A stretch of DNA of 64,000 nucleotides from an uncultured Clostridia bacterium (GTDB taxonomy: Bacteria > Bacillota > Clostridia > TANB77 > CAG-508): the NCBI GenBank assembly GCA_934149275.1, contig CAKPEG010000008.1, forward strand, positions 1 through 64,000, read 5' to 3'. Below the pieces are notes generated by a model. The model was not told where the DNA came from and did no database searches. It was given only the letters and a program-made list of their open reading frames with translations. Numbering within the stretch: position 1 is the stretch's first letter; the number at the start of each line of letters is the position of its first letter. Position numbers and translations under genes: made by a program. Shown piece by piece: positions 8,709 through 17,570 of the stretch.

Positions 8709-8830
8709 GTTCGAAAGATAATCATCATTTTGCGTTGTTACATTTCAGTTTTAATTCCTGCGACGTACCTATGTACGCCTCGGAATTTAAAACTTCATGT
8801 GCCTAGCAAAATAATAATTCTATTTCGAAC
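8709..8830. repeat. long nested palindrome (element 1)
   Basis: A 25-base outer arm (8709-8733, starting GTTCGAAAG) pairs imperfectly with 8806-8830 (ending TTTCGAAC). After an internal loop, an inner stem forms from GTTTTAATTCC (8748-8758) and GGAATTTAAAAC (8782-8793). The tip is CGTAC-CTAT-GTACG (8764-8777 with loop). There is no T run typical of a terminator. The fold recurs at 37878-37999 and 52205-52377 with unrelated sequence. Confidence 0.8.
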
Positions 8831-8903
8831 GGTTTAAGAGTGAAATAATTAATTTATTTCGAATAGCTGAGTTATAAAAATTTACAAATGAGAAGGAGAG
8901 AAA

Positions 8904-9554
8904 ATGATTTTAAAAACGTTGAAGTTGAAAATTGGTCATATGAATTTGGTGACTAATTGTTATATTATTGTTGATGAGCATTCTAAGGAGGCTATGGTTA
9001 TTGATCCGGGTGCTGAGCCTGAGAAGATTATCGAGATGCTTGATATATTGGATGCTAATTTGAAATATATTTTTTTAACGCATTGCCATGCTGATCATAT
9101 TGGTGCTGTTGATGCAATTAAAAATGCTAAGGGTGGTAAAATTTTAATTAGTCGTGATGATAGTTCGGGTTTATATGATTCGTCTATTAGTTTGACTTAT
9201 TATACAGAAACTCATAATCCTGAGCTTGAGCCTGATTCTAGGGTTGATGATGGTGATTTGATTCATGTTGGAAATATTGAGTTTAGAGTAATTGCTACTC
9301 CTGGACATACAAAAGGTGGACTTTGTTTATATTGTCCTGATGAGGATATGATTTTTACAGGTGATACAATTTTTTCTGGTTGCTGGGGAAGAACAGATCT
9401 TCCAACTGGTAGTATGGATGACATTATGGATTCTATTACTCATAAAATTTTGATTTTACCTGAGAATACAATTATGTATCCAGGACATGGAAAGTCTACT
9501 CTAATTAAAGAAGAAAAACCGATTTATTTCGAATTGAGAAAAAAAGATTTTTAA
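8904..9554 (+). CDS. MBL-fold metallo-hydrolase (YqgX/glyoxalase II-like)
   Basis: This 216-residue metallo-beta-lactamase-fold hydrolase has the binuclear zinc motif THCHADHIG near residue 60, TPGHTKG near 135, FTGDTIFSGCWGRTD near 155, and a final PGHG near 195. The pattern matches the small glyoxalase II-like group (YqgX of Bacillus), whose substrate is uncertain; a thioester is possible. The ribosome site GAAGGAGAG precedes the ATG. It is 12 bases upstream of hisS, so the two are co-transcribed, as in many Firmicutes. It is cytosolic. Confidence 0.9.
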   Translation: MILKTLKLKIGHMNLVTNCYIIVDEHSKEAMVIDPGAEPEKIIEMLDILDANLKYIFLTHCHADHIGAVDAIKNAKGGKILISRDDSSGLYDSSISLTYYTETHNPELEPDSRVDDGDLIHVGNIEFRVIATPGHTKGGLCLYCPDEDMIFTGDTIFSGCWGRTDLPTGSMDDIMDSITHKILILPENTIMYPGHGKSTLIKEEKPIYFELRKKDF

Positions 9555-9566
9555 GGAGTGATATTT

Positions 9567-10814
9567 ATGATACAAAAACCAAAGGGAACTAAGGATATAT
9601 TGCCTGATGAAGTTTATAAATGGCAATATATTGAAAGCAAAATAAAAGACATTTTTGAGAATGCTGGAATGAAGGAGATTAGGGTTCCTGTTTTTGAACA
9701 CACAGAATTATTTTCTAGAGGTGTTGGAGAGACTACTGATGTTGTTCAAAAGGAAATGTATACTTTTGAAGATAAAGGCGGAAGAAGTATTACATTGAGA
9801 CCTGAAGGAACAGCTGGTGTTGTTAGAAGTTACATAGAAAATGGTATGGCAAGTCAGCCCACTCCAATTAAGTTATGGTATGAGATGGCTATGTACCGTT
9901 ATGAAAATGTTCAAAAAGGACGTTTGAGAGAATTTAGACAAATTGGTACTGAAGTTTTTGGTACTTCAAGTTATTTAGCTGATGTTGAGTGTATTATGTT
10001 AGGTGTTAAAATATTTAAAGAATTGAATATTCCTAATATTAAATTGAATTTGAATAGTATTGGTTGTCCTGAGTGCAGAAGAACATATCAGGAAGCTTTG
10101 AGAGAATTTATTAGACCAAATTTAGAAAAGTATTGTGATACTTGCAAAACTAGATTTGAAAAAAATCCTATGAGAATTCTTGATTGCAAAGAGAAAAAAT
10201 GTAAAGAAATGAATCAAGGAGCTCCTATTATATTAGATTATTTATGTGATGATTGTAGAGAACACTTTGATAAAGTTAAGAAAATGCTTACAGATTTAGG
10301 TGTTGATTTTGAGATTGATGCAGGAATTGTTAGAGGATTAGATTATTATACAAGAACTGTTTTTGAATTTGTTTCTGAGGATGATGGTTTAACAGTTCTT
10401 GGTGGTGGACGTTATGATGGTTTAGTGAAAGAAGTTGGTGGGCAAGATACTCCTGCTGTTGGATTTGCAATGGGTGCAGAAAGACTTCTTGAAGTTTTTG
10501 AAAGATATAATAAAGATGTTGCTAAACCAAAAGTAATGGATTTATATGTAGCTAATATTGGTGAAAAGGCAAATGAATTTGCGACAGAGCTTGTTTTAAA
10601 ACTTCGTGATAAAGGCGTTTTTGTTGAGAAGGATATTTGTGAAAGAAGTTTAAAGGCTCAATTTAAATATGCTGATAAAAATAATGCAAAATTTGTTTTG
10701 ACTTTGGGTGATGATGAAGTTGAAACTAAAAAAGCTAAAATTAAAAATATGCAATCTGGTGAGGAAACTGAAGTTGAATTAAATGCTGATGAGATTGTTA
10801 AAGTAATAATGTAA
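9567..10814 (+). CDS. hisS: histidyl-tRNA synthetase
   Basis: This class II synthetase charges tRNA-His. The product begins MIQKPKGTKDILPDE, a canonical HisS N-terminus. Motif 2 appears around LRPEGTAGVVRSYIE and YRYENVQKGRLREFRQIG. The histidine-specific motifs GIVRGLDYYTRTVFEF and LGGGRYDGL follow, and the C-terminal anticodon-binding domain starts near residue 325. The 415-residue length is typical. I place the start at the ATG at 9567. A GTG at 9558 is in frame but lies within the AAGGAGTG ribosome site. No T-box leader is seen, so regulation is probably through the upstream gene's promoter. Confidence 0.97.
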   Translation: MIQKPKGTKDILPDEVYKWQYIESKIKDIFENAGMKEIRVPVFEHTELFSRGVGETTDVVQKEMYTFEDKGGRSITLRPEGTAGVVRSYIENGMASQPTPIKLWYEMAMYRYENVQKGRLREFRQIGTEVFGTSSYLADVECIMLGVKIFKELNIPNIKLNLNSIGCPECRRTYQEALREFIRPNLEKYCDTCKTRFEKNPMRILDCKEKKCKEMNQGAPIILDYLCDDCREHFDKVKKMLTDLGVDFEIDAGIVRGLDYYTRTVFEFVSEDDGLTVLGGGRYDGLVKEVGGQDTPAVGFAMGAERLLEVFERYNKDVAKPKVMDLYVANIGEKANEFATELVLKLRDKGVFVEKDICERSLKAQFKYADKNNAKFVLTLGDDEVETKKAKIKNMQSGEETEVELNADEIVKVIM

Positions 10815-10934
10815 TAAATGGTGTTGGCTTAAATAGCCTTGACCATGAAAATAAAAAATGTAGTATGTCCTAAAATAAAGTTCTATATTAAATTTTGAAT
10901 CATATATTATATAAAGTAGATATATGAGGTAGAA

Positions 10935-12041
10935 ATGGTAAATTTTAGAGTTGTTAGATTAGGTGATGTTTTAAGAAATCTAGTAAAAGTTGTAATACTA
11001 ATGGGTTGTATTATGATATTTGCTAGATTTTTTAATGGAATTAAAAAGATAAATTTTCAGCAATTTGTTGAGAACAGAAAACGTGAAATAGAAGGAAAAA
11101 CTTTTATTGAATGTCTTGAGGAAAATTTGGATGATGGTACTATTAAAGAAAAGATGGATAAGGAAAATTTGATATCTAAAGAGTTGGATTTTATAGTTCA
11201 AGCTTCGAATCCTCCGGAAGAGGATGAACATATTGAGGCAGTTGAAGAAGCGGTTATTCAACCAGTTCAGCAAGATGAGGTTGTGCCGACTTCTCTTGCT
11301 ACACAGGTGGTATCTGAACATAATAAAAAGGATGTTTATAATTCTACATATTCTACAGTTCAAATTAGAAATCAAACTTCTTTTCAATTAACTCAAGAAA
11401 TGCTTACTCCTGATATTACTTTTGATAAAAGTAATATCATTATTTTTCATACTCATACAAGTGAGAGCTATACACCATCAGAAGCATATCCATATGTGGC
11501 AAGTGGCAATTATAGAACCTTAGATACTAATGCAAATGTTGTTGGTGTTGGAAATGAATTAGCTAATAGACTTATTCAAAAAAATATTAATGTTGTGCAT
11601 GATTCTACCTTTCATGATTATCCTGAGTATAATGGTGCGTATACGAGGTCTTTGAAAACTGTTCAAGGCTTACTTGGTTCTACTCCTGCAGATTTGGTTA
11701 TTGATTTACATAGAGATGCAATTGCTGATAGTAGTTATGGACCTAGTGTGATGATTGGTGAGGAGAAAGTTGCACAGCTTATGTTTGTTATGGGAAGTAG
11801 TGAAGGTGGCTTAAGTCATCCTAATTGGATTAATAATTTGAAAATTGCTGTGAAAATTCAAGAAAAGGCAAATGAGATGTATCCTGGGTTGTTTAAGCCT
11901 ATTTTGCTTAGTAAGTATAGGTATAATGAACATTTGGCTAAGGGGTCTTGTATTATAGAAGTTGGTGCGACTGGGAACACTATGGATGAGTGTGTTGCGA
12001 GTATGAAGTATTTGGCTGAGGTGATTTCGGCTGTTGAATAA
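10935..12041 (+). CDS. spoIIP: stage II sporulation protein P (SpoIIP)
   Basis: SpoIIP is an N-acetylmuramoyl-L-alanine amidase/endopeptidase that, with SpoIID and SpoIIM, degrades septal peptidoglycan for forespore engulfment. The 368-residue product has an N-terminal membrane segment near residues 15-33 and an acidic linker. The amidase domain starts near residue 165 with the zinc ligand motif IIFHTHTSESYTPSE. DLHRDA near 255 and CIIEVGATGNT near 345 supply further conserved residues. Upstream, ATCATATATTA around 10900 resembles a sigma-E -10 element, but this is weak. It faces the cell-wall side of the mother-cell membrane. Confidence 0.92.
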   Translation: MVNFRVVRLGDVLRNLVKVVILMGCIMIFARFFNGIKKINFQQFVENRKREIEGKTFIECLEENLDDGTIKEKMDKENLISKELDFIVQASNPPEEDEHIEAVEEAVIQPVQQDEVVPTSLATQVVSEHNKKDVYNSTYSTVQIRNQTSFQLTQEMLTPDITFDKSNIIIFHTHTSESYTPSEAYPYVASGNYRTLDTNANVVGVGNELANRLIQKNINVVHDSTFHDYPEYNGAYTRSLKTVQGLLGSTPADLVIDLHRDAIADSSYGPSVMIGEEKVAQLMFVMGSSEGGLSHPNWINNLKIAVKIQEKANEMYPGLFKPILLSKYRYNEHLAKGSCIIEVGATGNTMDECVASMKYLAEVISAVE

Positions 12042-12222
12042 ATATTGAAATTTTTCGTCAAGTAAAAAGTTAAACATTATTCTGTAATGCAAATACAATT
12101 TGTATAAGTAAAAGCAATATTTTAGTGTTAAAATATTTATTTTTTTCATATTTGTTCGCTATATTGTATTGATTAAAAATTTTTTTATAATTATAATTAA
12201 GACAGTTAAAGGAGGAGATATA

Positions 12223-13524
12223 ATGATTAAATTTGATTTTAAAAATTCTAGTATAAATGAAAGAATGATATATAAAATGGAGGAGATGGTCTTAGAAAAC
12301 CATAATAAATTGCATGAAAATCCTGATGATGAAAAGCAATTTTTGGGTTGGGTTAATCTTCCTGAAAATTATGATAAAAAAGAATTTGAAAGAATAAAGA
12401 AAGCTGCAAATAAAATTCAAAATGATTCTGATGTTTTGATTGTTATTGGTATTGGTGGTTCTTATTTAGGTGCTAGAGCTGTTATTGAAGCTCTTACAAA
12501 TTGTTTTTACAATATGTTACCAGCTAAGAAAAGAAATAATCCTATGATTGTATATGCTGGAAATAATTTAAGTCCTAATTATTTAAATGATTTATTAAAT
12601 TTAATTGGTGAAAGAGATATTTCTCTTAATGTTATTTCAAAATCTGGAACTACTACTGAACCTGCAATTGCGTTTAGAGTTTTAAGAGAAGCTATTGAAA
12701 CTAAGTATGGCGTTGAAGAGGCTAAGAAGAGAATTTATGTAACAACTGATAAGAAGAAGGGAGCTTTGAAGGGTGTTGCTGATGAAGAAAATTATGAAAC
12801 TTTTGTTATTCCTGATAATGTTGGTGGAAGATTTTCTGTTTTAACTGCTGTTGGTTTGTTACCTATTGCAACTGCTGGAATTGATATAGACAAGCTTATG
12901 CAAGGTGCAAGAGATGCAAGAGAAAAATATATGGATCCAAGTGTAAAATTTAATGATTGTTATAAATATGCAGTTATAAGAAATTTACTTTATTCTTCAG
13001 ATAAAAAAATTGAGGTTCTTGCTAATTATGAACCACAACTTCATTATTTTACAGAGTGGTGGAAACAGCTTTATGGCGAGAGCGAAGGAAAAGATGGCAA
13101 AGGAATTTTCCCTGCTGGAGTTGATTTAACAACGGATTTACATTCAATGGGACAATATATTCAAGATGGTGAGAGACACTTATTTGAAACAGTTTTAGCT
13201 GTTGAAGAATCAAAGAGCGATATAGTTGTAAAAGAAGATTCTGATAATGCTGATGGATTGAATTATTTAGCTGGTAAAGGATTAGATTTTATTAATAAAA
13301 AGGCGATGGAAGGTACAATTGAAGCACACGTTACTGGAAATGTGCCAAATATAAAGATTACAATGGATAAACTTGATGAAGAAAATTTAGGACAATTGAT
13401 TTATTTCTTTGAAAAGGCTTGTGCTATGTCTGGTTTAATTTTAGGAGTTAATCCATTTAACCAACCAGGTGTTGAAGAATATAAAAAGAATATGTTTAGA
13501 TTGTTAGAGAAACCTGGGTACTAA
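12223..13524 (+). CDS. pgi: glucose-6-phosphate isomerase
   Basis: The enzyme interconverts glucose-6-phosphate and fructose-6-phosphate in glycolysis. The 433-residue length suits the short bacterial form. Landmarks are IGIGGSYLGARAVIEAL near residue 80, the phosphate-binding loop NVISKSGTTTEPAIAFRV near 140, GGRFSVLTAVGLLPIA near 202 and the C-terminal NPFNQPGVEEYK. The ATG at 12223 follows a strong AAAGGAGGAG. The frame extends upstream to 12169, but that part has no ribosome site and no homology. It appears monocistronic. Confidence 0.97.
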   Translation: MIKFDFKNSSINERMIYKMEEMVLENHNKLHENPDDEKQFLGWVNLPENYDKKEFERIKKAANKIQNDSDVLIVIGIGGSYLGARAVIEALTNCFYNMLPAKKRNNPMIVYAGNNLSPNYLNDLLNLIGERDISLNVISKSGTTTEPAIAFRVLREAIETKYGVEEAKKRIYVTTDKKKGALKGVADEENYETFVIPDNVGGRFSVLTAVGLLPIATAGIDIDKLMQGARDAREKYMDPSVKFNDCYKYAVIRNLLYSSDKKIEVLANYEPQLHYFTEWWKQLYGESEGKDGKGIFPAGVDLTTDLHSMGQYIQDGERHLFETVLAVEESKSDIVVKEDSDNADGLNYLAGKGLDFINKKAMEGTIEAHVTGNVPNIKITMDKLDEENLGQLIYFFEKACAMSGLILGVNPFNQPGVEEYKKNMFRLLEKPGY

Positions 13525-13540
13525 TATTGTGTGATTGATG

Positions 13541-13580
13541 AACGGTCATGTGGCATTAAAGGCAATGCTATGTGACCGTT
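13541..13580 (+). terminator. 17-bp hairpin after pgi, without a T run
   Basis: AACGGTCATGTGGCATT (13541-13557) pairs fully, with three G-U pairs, to AATGCTATGTGACCGTT (13564-13580) around AAAGGC. It is followed by TATG rather than a T tract, so it may be a 3-prime stabilising hairpin or a non-canonical terminator. Confidence 0.6.
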
Positions 13581-13662
13581 TATGTATGAAAGAACGTTTA
13601 GGTAATAATCTTGACTGGTGTGATATAATAAGAGCATCAAACATAGATAGGAGGTTTCTGAT

Positions 13663-14592
13663 ATGCGGAAATCTAGCAAAAAGAGAGTTCTCATTCTTTC
13701 AATAATGCTATTAGTAACTTTGCTATTCGTTTGTCGGTATATTCCATATATTAAGCCAGTTTCTGTTGAAGCAGTTGAGCATTTAGACTCAGTTCTTGAA
13801 ATACATATGATTGATGTTGGACAAGCTGAATCAATTTTAATTGTTCAAGGAAAAAATGCAATGCTGATTGATACAGGTGATATGTTTGATGGTAAAACTG
13901 TTGTTAGATATTTGCAATGTGTTGGTATTAATAAGCTGGATGCTGTAATCATAACTCATTATCATAATGACCATTCAGGTGGTATGCATGATGTGTTGAG
14001 CGCGATTGATGTTAAAAAAGTTGTAGGAATGCGTGGAAAGTATATTTCTACTATGCAAGAACTTTTTTGGTATTCAGATATGCAAATTTCTCGTACAGTT
14101 TCATCGATGGTTCATTTGAAGAGAATATCTTTAGAATCGCCTTACAAAGAAGCAGGAATTCTTAGAACAATGTGGCTTGGTGATGCAGAAGTTGATTTTT
14201 TATCTCAGGAAACACATACTGATATTGTTAATAACAAATCTATTGTTATGAAAGTATCGTATAAAGACGTTTCGGCTTTGTTTACAGGAGATTCTCAGAA
14301 AGAGGTTGAGGATAGTCTTTTGGAAGCAGAGATTGATGTTTCAGCAGATATTTTAAATGTTGGACATCATGGGAGCAAAACTTCAACTAGTATGGATTTT
14401 CTTGAAAAGGTTAATCCTGAATATGCTCTTATTAGTTGTGGTGAAGACAATGAGTATGGTCATCCGAACTCATTTGTTATGGAAAAACTACAGAATCAGA
14501 AAGCGAGAGTGTATAGGACTGATTTGGATGGAGATGTTGTATTGGAAACCGATGGAACGAAGGAAGGTATAATGGTTATGACGAGTAAATAG
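13663..14592 (+). CDS. membrane-anchored ComEC-like MBL-fold hydrolase
   Basis: The 309-residue product has an N-terminal membrane anchor (about 8-27) and then a metallo-beta-lactamase domain of the ComEC/Rec2 type. Visible motifs are IHMIDVGQAESILI, LIDTGD, the metal-binding ITHYHNDHSGG near 103, FTGDS near 207 and NVGHHGSKTS near 228. It lacks the competence channel membrane domain of true ComEC, so it is a stand-alone extracytoplasmic hydrolase, possibly acting on nucleic acid or a phosphodiester. An extended -10 (TGATATAAT, 13621-13629) and AGGAGG lie upstream. A terminator follows, so it appears monocistronic. Confidence 0.88.
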   Translation: MRKSSKKRVLILSIMLLVTLLFVCRYIPYIKPVSVEAVEHLDSVLEIHMIDVGQAESILIVQGKNAMLIDTGDMFDGKTVVRYLQCVGINKLDAVIITHYHNDHSGGMHDVLSAIDVKKVVGMRGKYISTMQELFWYSDMQISRTVSSMVHLKRISLESPYKEAGILRTMWLGDAEVDFLSQETHTDIVNNKSIVMKVSYKDVSALFTGDSQKEVEDSLLEAEIDVSADILNVGHHGSKTSTSMDFLEKVNPEYALISCGEDNEYGHPNSFVMEKLQNQKARVYRTDLDGDVVLETDGTKEGIMVMTSK

Positions 14593-14606
14593 AATGAGGA
14601 CGCAAA

Positions 14607-14643
14607 AAGACTGTGTGTGAAATGTTGCACACAGTCTTCTTCT
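14607..14643 (+). terminator. intrinsic terminator after the ComEC-like gene
   Basis: AAGACTGTGTG (14607-14617) pairs perfectly with CACACAGTCTT (14628-14638) and is followed by CTTCT. The T run is weak but the stem is stable. Confidence 0.75.
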
Positions 14644-14687
14644 GTGTTAGTATTATAGAAGTAAATTAAAATTAGATAGAGGAAAAA

Positions 14688-16568
14688 ATGAATTATACAA
14701 TAATAAATGGCGCTGTTGAATTTGGTGCGGAAACAATATTAGAAGAAATAAATTTTGAGATTAAAGGAAAAGATAAGATAGCGGTTGTTGGTAGAAATGG
14801 TGCTGGAAAGTCTACTCTTTTAAAAGCTATTATAAATAATGAAATGCTTACTGAAGGAATTGGTGAGGAAAAATTTGGTATTTATAAAGAAGGTAGTCCG
14901 GTTATTGGCTATTTGAAGCAGATAGAGTTTGAAGATGATTCTGTTACTATGCTTGATGAACTTTTAAAGGTGTATAAGTCAATAATAGATTTGGAAAATA
15001 AGATTCAAAAGTTAGTTAAACAGATGGAAACAGATAAGTCTGAGAAGCTTGCTATGGAATATTCCAAGGCAATGGATCGTTATGAATTTTTAGATGGTTA
15101 TACATATAAAAAAGAATATGAAACGGTTATTAATAAATTTGGATTTTCTGCAGAGGATAAAAATAAAAAGATTTCAGAATTTTCAGGTGGTCAAAGAACT
15201 AAAATAGCATTTATGAAGTTGCTTTTAAGTAAGCCAGATATTTTGCTTTTAGATGAACCAACAAATCATTTGGATGTTTCTACAATTGAATGGTTAGAAG
15301 GTTATTTGAAAAACTATCCTAGAGCTGTTGTTATTGTTTCTCATGATAGAATGTTTTTAGATAAAATTGCTAATAAAGTTTATGAAATTGAATATGGAGC
15401 AATTACTAAATATACTGGAAATTATAGTAATTTTGAAAGGCAAAAGAAAGTTAATTATGAAAAGCAGTTGAAGGATTATGAATATCAGCAAGCTGAGATA
15501 AAGAGATTGATGAGAGTTGTGGAAAGGTTTAGATATAAAGCTTCTAAGGCTAAGATGGCTCAAGCTAAGTTAAAGCAAATTGAACATATGGTAAAAATAA
15601 AGGAACCAAGTAAGTATGATTTGACTACTTTTAGAACTAATTTTGCCTTAGAAAAAGAGAGCGGAAGAGATATTTTACATGTGAAAAATTTGGAGATTGG
15701 TTATGATAAGCCAATTCAAAATGTGACATTTGATTTATATAGAGGGCAAAAGCTTGGTGTAATTGGTGAGAATGGAATTGGAAAGTCAACATTACTAAAA
15801 ACGATTGTTGGAAGTATTGAAAAGCTTGGTGGAGAGGTTGAGTTTGGACATAATGTTGAGATAGGATATTTTGACCAGCAGATGGCTTTACTAGATTCAG
15901 AAAAGACAGTTTTTGATGATTTTGCAACTGATTTTCCTGGTTTAACTACAACAGAAATTAGAAATTCTTTAGCTGCATTTATGTTTTACGGAGAAGATGT
16001 TTTTAAGAAAATTAGTATGCTTTCAGGTGGCGAAAAAGTTAGATTAGAACTTGCAAAAATATTGAAGAAGGGACCTAATTTCTTGATTTTAGATGAGCCT
16101 ACAAATCATATGGATATTGTAGGTAAGGAAAGTTTGGAGAGATTGCTTTCTGAATATAAAGGAACTATTTTAGTTGTATCTCATGATAGATTTTTCATAA
16201 ATAAAATTGCTGATTCATTATTAATCTTTTCAAAGAATGGTGTTAAATTTTTTGATGGCAATTATGAAAAGTATGAAGAAGAGAAAAAAGATGAGATTGT
16301 TGAAAAGGTTGAAGTAGCGAAAAAAGAAAAGAGTACTAATAATTTGTACTTGCAACAAAAAGAAGAGGCAAGAAGATTAGCAAGAGTAAAGAAAATTGAA
16401 AGAGAAATTGATGTACTTGATGGGAAAATTGCTGAGCTAAAATTGGAGTTGCAAAAGGAAGAAGTTTATACTGATTATGAGAAATTAACAGAAGTGCAAA
16501 GCAAGATAGATGAATTAGAAAAAAGAAATAATGAACTAATGGAAGAGTGGGAGAAGTTAGAGAGTTAA
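14688..16568 (+). CDS. ABC-F family ATPase (translation factor-like)
   Basis: This 626-residue protein has two ATP-binding cassettes in one chain and no membrane segment, which marks it as ABC-F. The first cassette has VVGRNGAGKST near residue 36 and FSGGQRTKIAF near 165, with DEPTNHLD. An interdomain linker rich in Lys/Gln/Tyr follows (about 240-320). The second cassette has VIGENGIGKST and LSGGEKVRLEL, again with DEPTNHMD. A C-terminal coiled coil (about 555-626) is present. ABC-F proteins act on the ribosome. Some protect from antibiotics, but this one looks like the common housekeeping YdiF/Uup type. It appears monocistronic. Confidence 0.92.
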   Translation: MNYTIINGAVEFGAETILEEINFEIKGKDKIAVVGRNGAGKSTLLKAIINNEMLTEGIGEEKFGIYKEGSPVIGYLKQIEFEDDSVTMLDELLKVYKSIIDLENKIQKLVKQMETDKSEKLAMEYSKAMDRYEFLDGYTYKKEYETVINKFGFSAEDKNKKISEFSGGQRTKIAFMKLLLSKPDILLLDEPTNHLDVSTIEWLEGYLKNYPRAVVIVSHDRMFLDKIANKVYEIEYGAITKYTGNYSNFERQKKVNYEKQLKDYEYQQAEIKRLMRVVERFRYKASKAKMAQAKLKQIEHMVKIKEPSKYDLTTFRTNFALEKESGRDILHVKNLEIGYDKPIQNVTFDLYRGQKLGVIGENGIGKSTLLKTIVGSIEKLGGEVEFGHNVEIGYFDQQMALLDSEKTVFDDFATDFPGLTTTEIRNSLAAFMFYGEDVFKKISMLSGGEKVRLELAKILKKGPNFLILDEPTNHMDIVGKESLERLLSEYKGTILVVSHDRFFINKIADSLLIFSKNGVKFFDGNYEKYEEEKKDEIVEKVEVAKKEKSTNNLYLQQKEEARRLARVKKIEREIDVLDGKIAELKLELQKEEVYTDYEKLTEVQSKIDELEKRNNELMEEWEKLES

Positions 16569-16592
16569 TAGAAAATACAGATATTATAAAAT

Positions 16593-16632
16593 GAACCCAA
16601 AGTGTTAGATGAAAGTTTAACATTTTGGGTTC
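16593..16632. terminator. bidirectional terminator between convergent genes
   Basis: GAACCCAAAGTGTTA (16593-16607) pairs with TAACATTTTGGGTTC (16618-16632) through 15 positions, including one G-U pair. It lies between the plus-strand ABC-F gene and the minus-strand Cys-rich gene and probably serves both. Confidence 0.85.
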
Positions 16633-16641
16633 ACTATATTT

Positions 16642-17388
16642 TTATGCATTTACTAAATCATTTATAATTTCTTCTTCTGTTTTGAAGAAATTCGAGGTTA
16701 ATATAGAATGTTGTTTTTTATTGAAAAAACATTCTAATAGAGGTAGCTTGTGAGAGTCAAATTTTATTTCTTTTTCTTTTAAATATTTACAAGTGAATAG
16801 CTTGCATGTGATGCATTTTGTTGTACAGTTTCGATTTTGCTGATATTTACAAAGTTGTTCGTTTTTTATGAATTGAGGGGAAAAGAAACCGGCATATTCG
16901 AAAGAGTAACAACATCCCATGATTGAATGCGCAGTTTTGTTTTCCCTGTTTGCAATACATTTATCGTTTTTGAAATCACATATATTTTTTTCTCTAAATT
17001 GATTGTCTAGGTAATCACAAACGTTTTCATATATTAAAGTATATTGTTCTTTTTTATTTGTTATTTCAAGTGCTTTTAAAGCTGTTTCAATATCTGAAAT
17101 GTATTTAGTATGTTCAGATTCTTGAATACTTGGAGTGTAGGTTAGTCCAAATTTAGAGCATAATTTTTTGAGTTTTATTAAGTTTTCTATAATCCATTTT
17201 GTTTCGTTAAAATCATCACTTGGGTTGATTATAAGATTAAATTGCTTTGTTAATTGTTTTATAATTTTGATTCCAATATGTGAGGTAGCATTTTTTATTT
17301 TTGATTTTGTTACGTAAATAGTGTTTGCTTCTAGTTGGCTTATTGGAGCCGAATAACTTATATAAATTGTATTTTTTATTTCGTTCAT
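16642..17388 (-). CDS. Cys-rich protein of unknown function
   Basis: The product has 248 residues and is predicted cytosolic. The N-terminal half is ordinary alpha/beta sequence. The C-terminal part has ten Cys in about 70 residues: CC in MGCCYSFEYAG, then CKYQQNRNC-TTKCITCKLFTCKYLKEK, and a final ECFF. The spacing suggests a metal or Fe-S site, although no radical-SAM or ferredoxin consensus is complete. I start it at the ATG at 17388 because GGAGG lies just upstream; an in-frame extension to 17421 has none. The gene is divergent from iscR and next to the SUF operon, so an Fe-S link is possible but unproven. Confidence 0.7.
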   Translation of the reverse strand: MNEIKNTIYISYSAPISQLEANTIYVTKSKIKNATSHIGIKIIKQLTKQFNLIINPSDDFNETKWIIENLIKLKKLCSKFGLTYTPSIQESEHTKYISDIETALKALEITNKKEQYTLIYENVCDYLDNQFREKNICDFKNDKCIANRENKTAHSIMGCCYSFEYAGFFSPQFIKNEQLCKYQQNRNCTTKCITCKLFTCKYLKEKEIKFDSHKLPLLECFFNKKQHSILTSNFFKTEEEIINDLVNA

Positions 17389-17518
17389 TTTTTCCTCCAT
17401 AAATTGTATAGAGTATATCATATTGAGAAAAAAGAATATAGTTTTTATAATAAAAATTCAACTTGAAAAGCTACTATTTTAATAAGATAGGTTTTTTTGT
17501 TGATATTTCAACTTTTTC

Positions 17519-17548
17519 TTGCAATTCCTACCAAAATGGTAGTATAAT
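17519..17548 (+). promoter_or_regulatory. iscR promoter with Rrf2-type operator
   Basis: TTGCAA (17519-17524) and TATAAT (17543-17548) are 18 bases apart. The spacer contains ATTCCTACC (17524-17532) and its partial mirror GGTAGTAT (17538-17545), forming an inverted repeat over the promoter. The same half-site occurs at the suf promoter, which suggests autoregulation. Confidence 0.75.
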
Positions 17549-17570
17549 AGATGATGTTGGAGGAAATAAT

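Noticed and set aside
10815..10934. T-box or other riboswitch near hisS and spoIIP
   Set aside because: No specifier-loop or T-box sequence is seen; only a short interrupted hairpin (ATGGT...ACCAT) is present.
13663..14592. True ComEC competence protein
   Set aside because: Only the MBL part and one anchor are present; the multi-span channel domain is absent.
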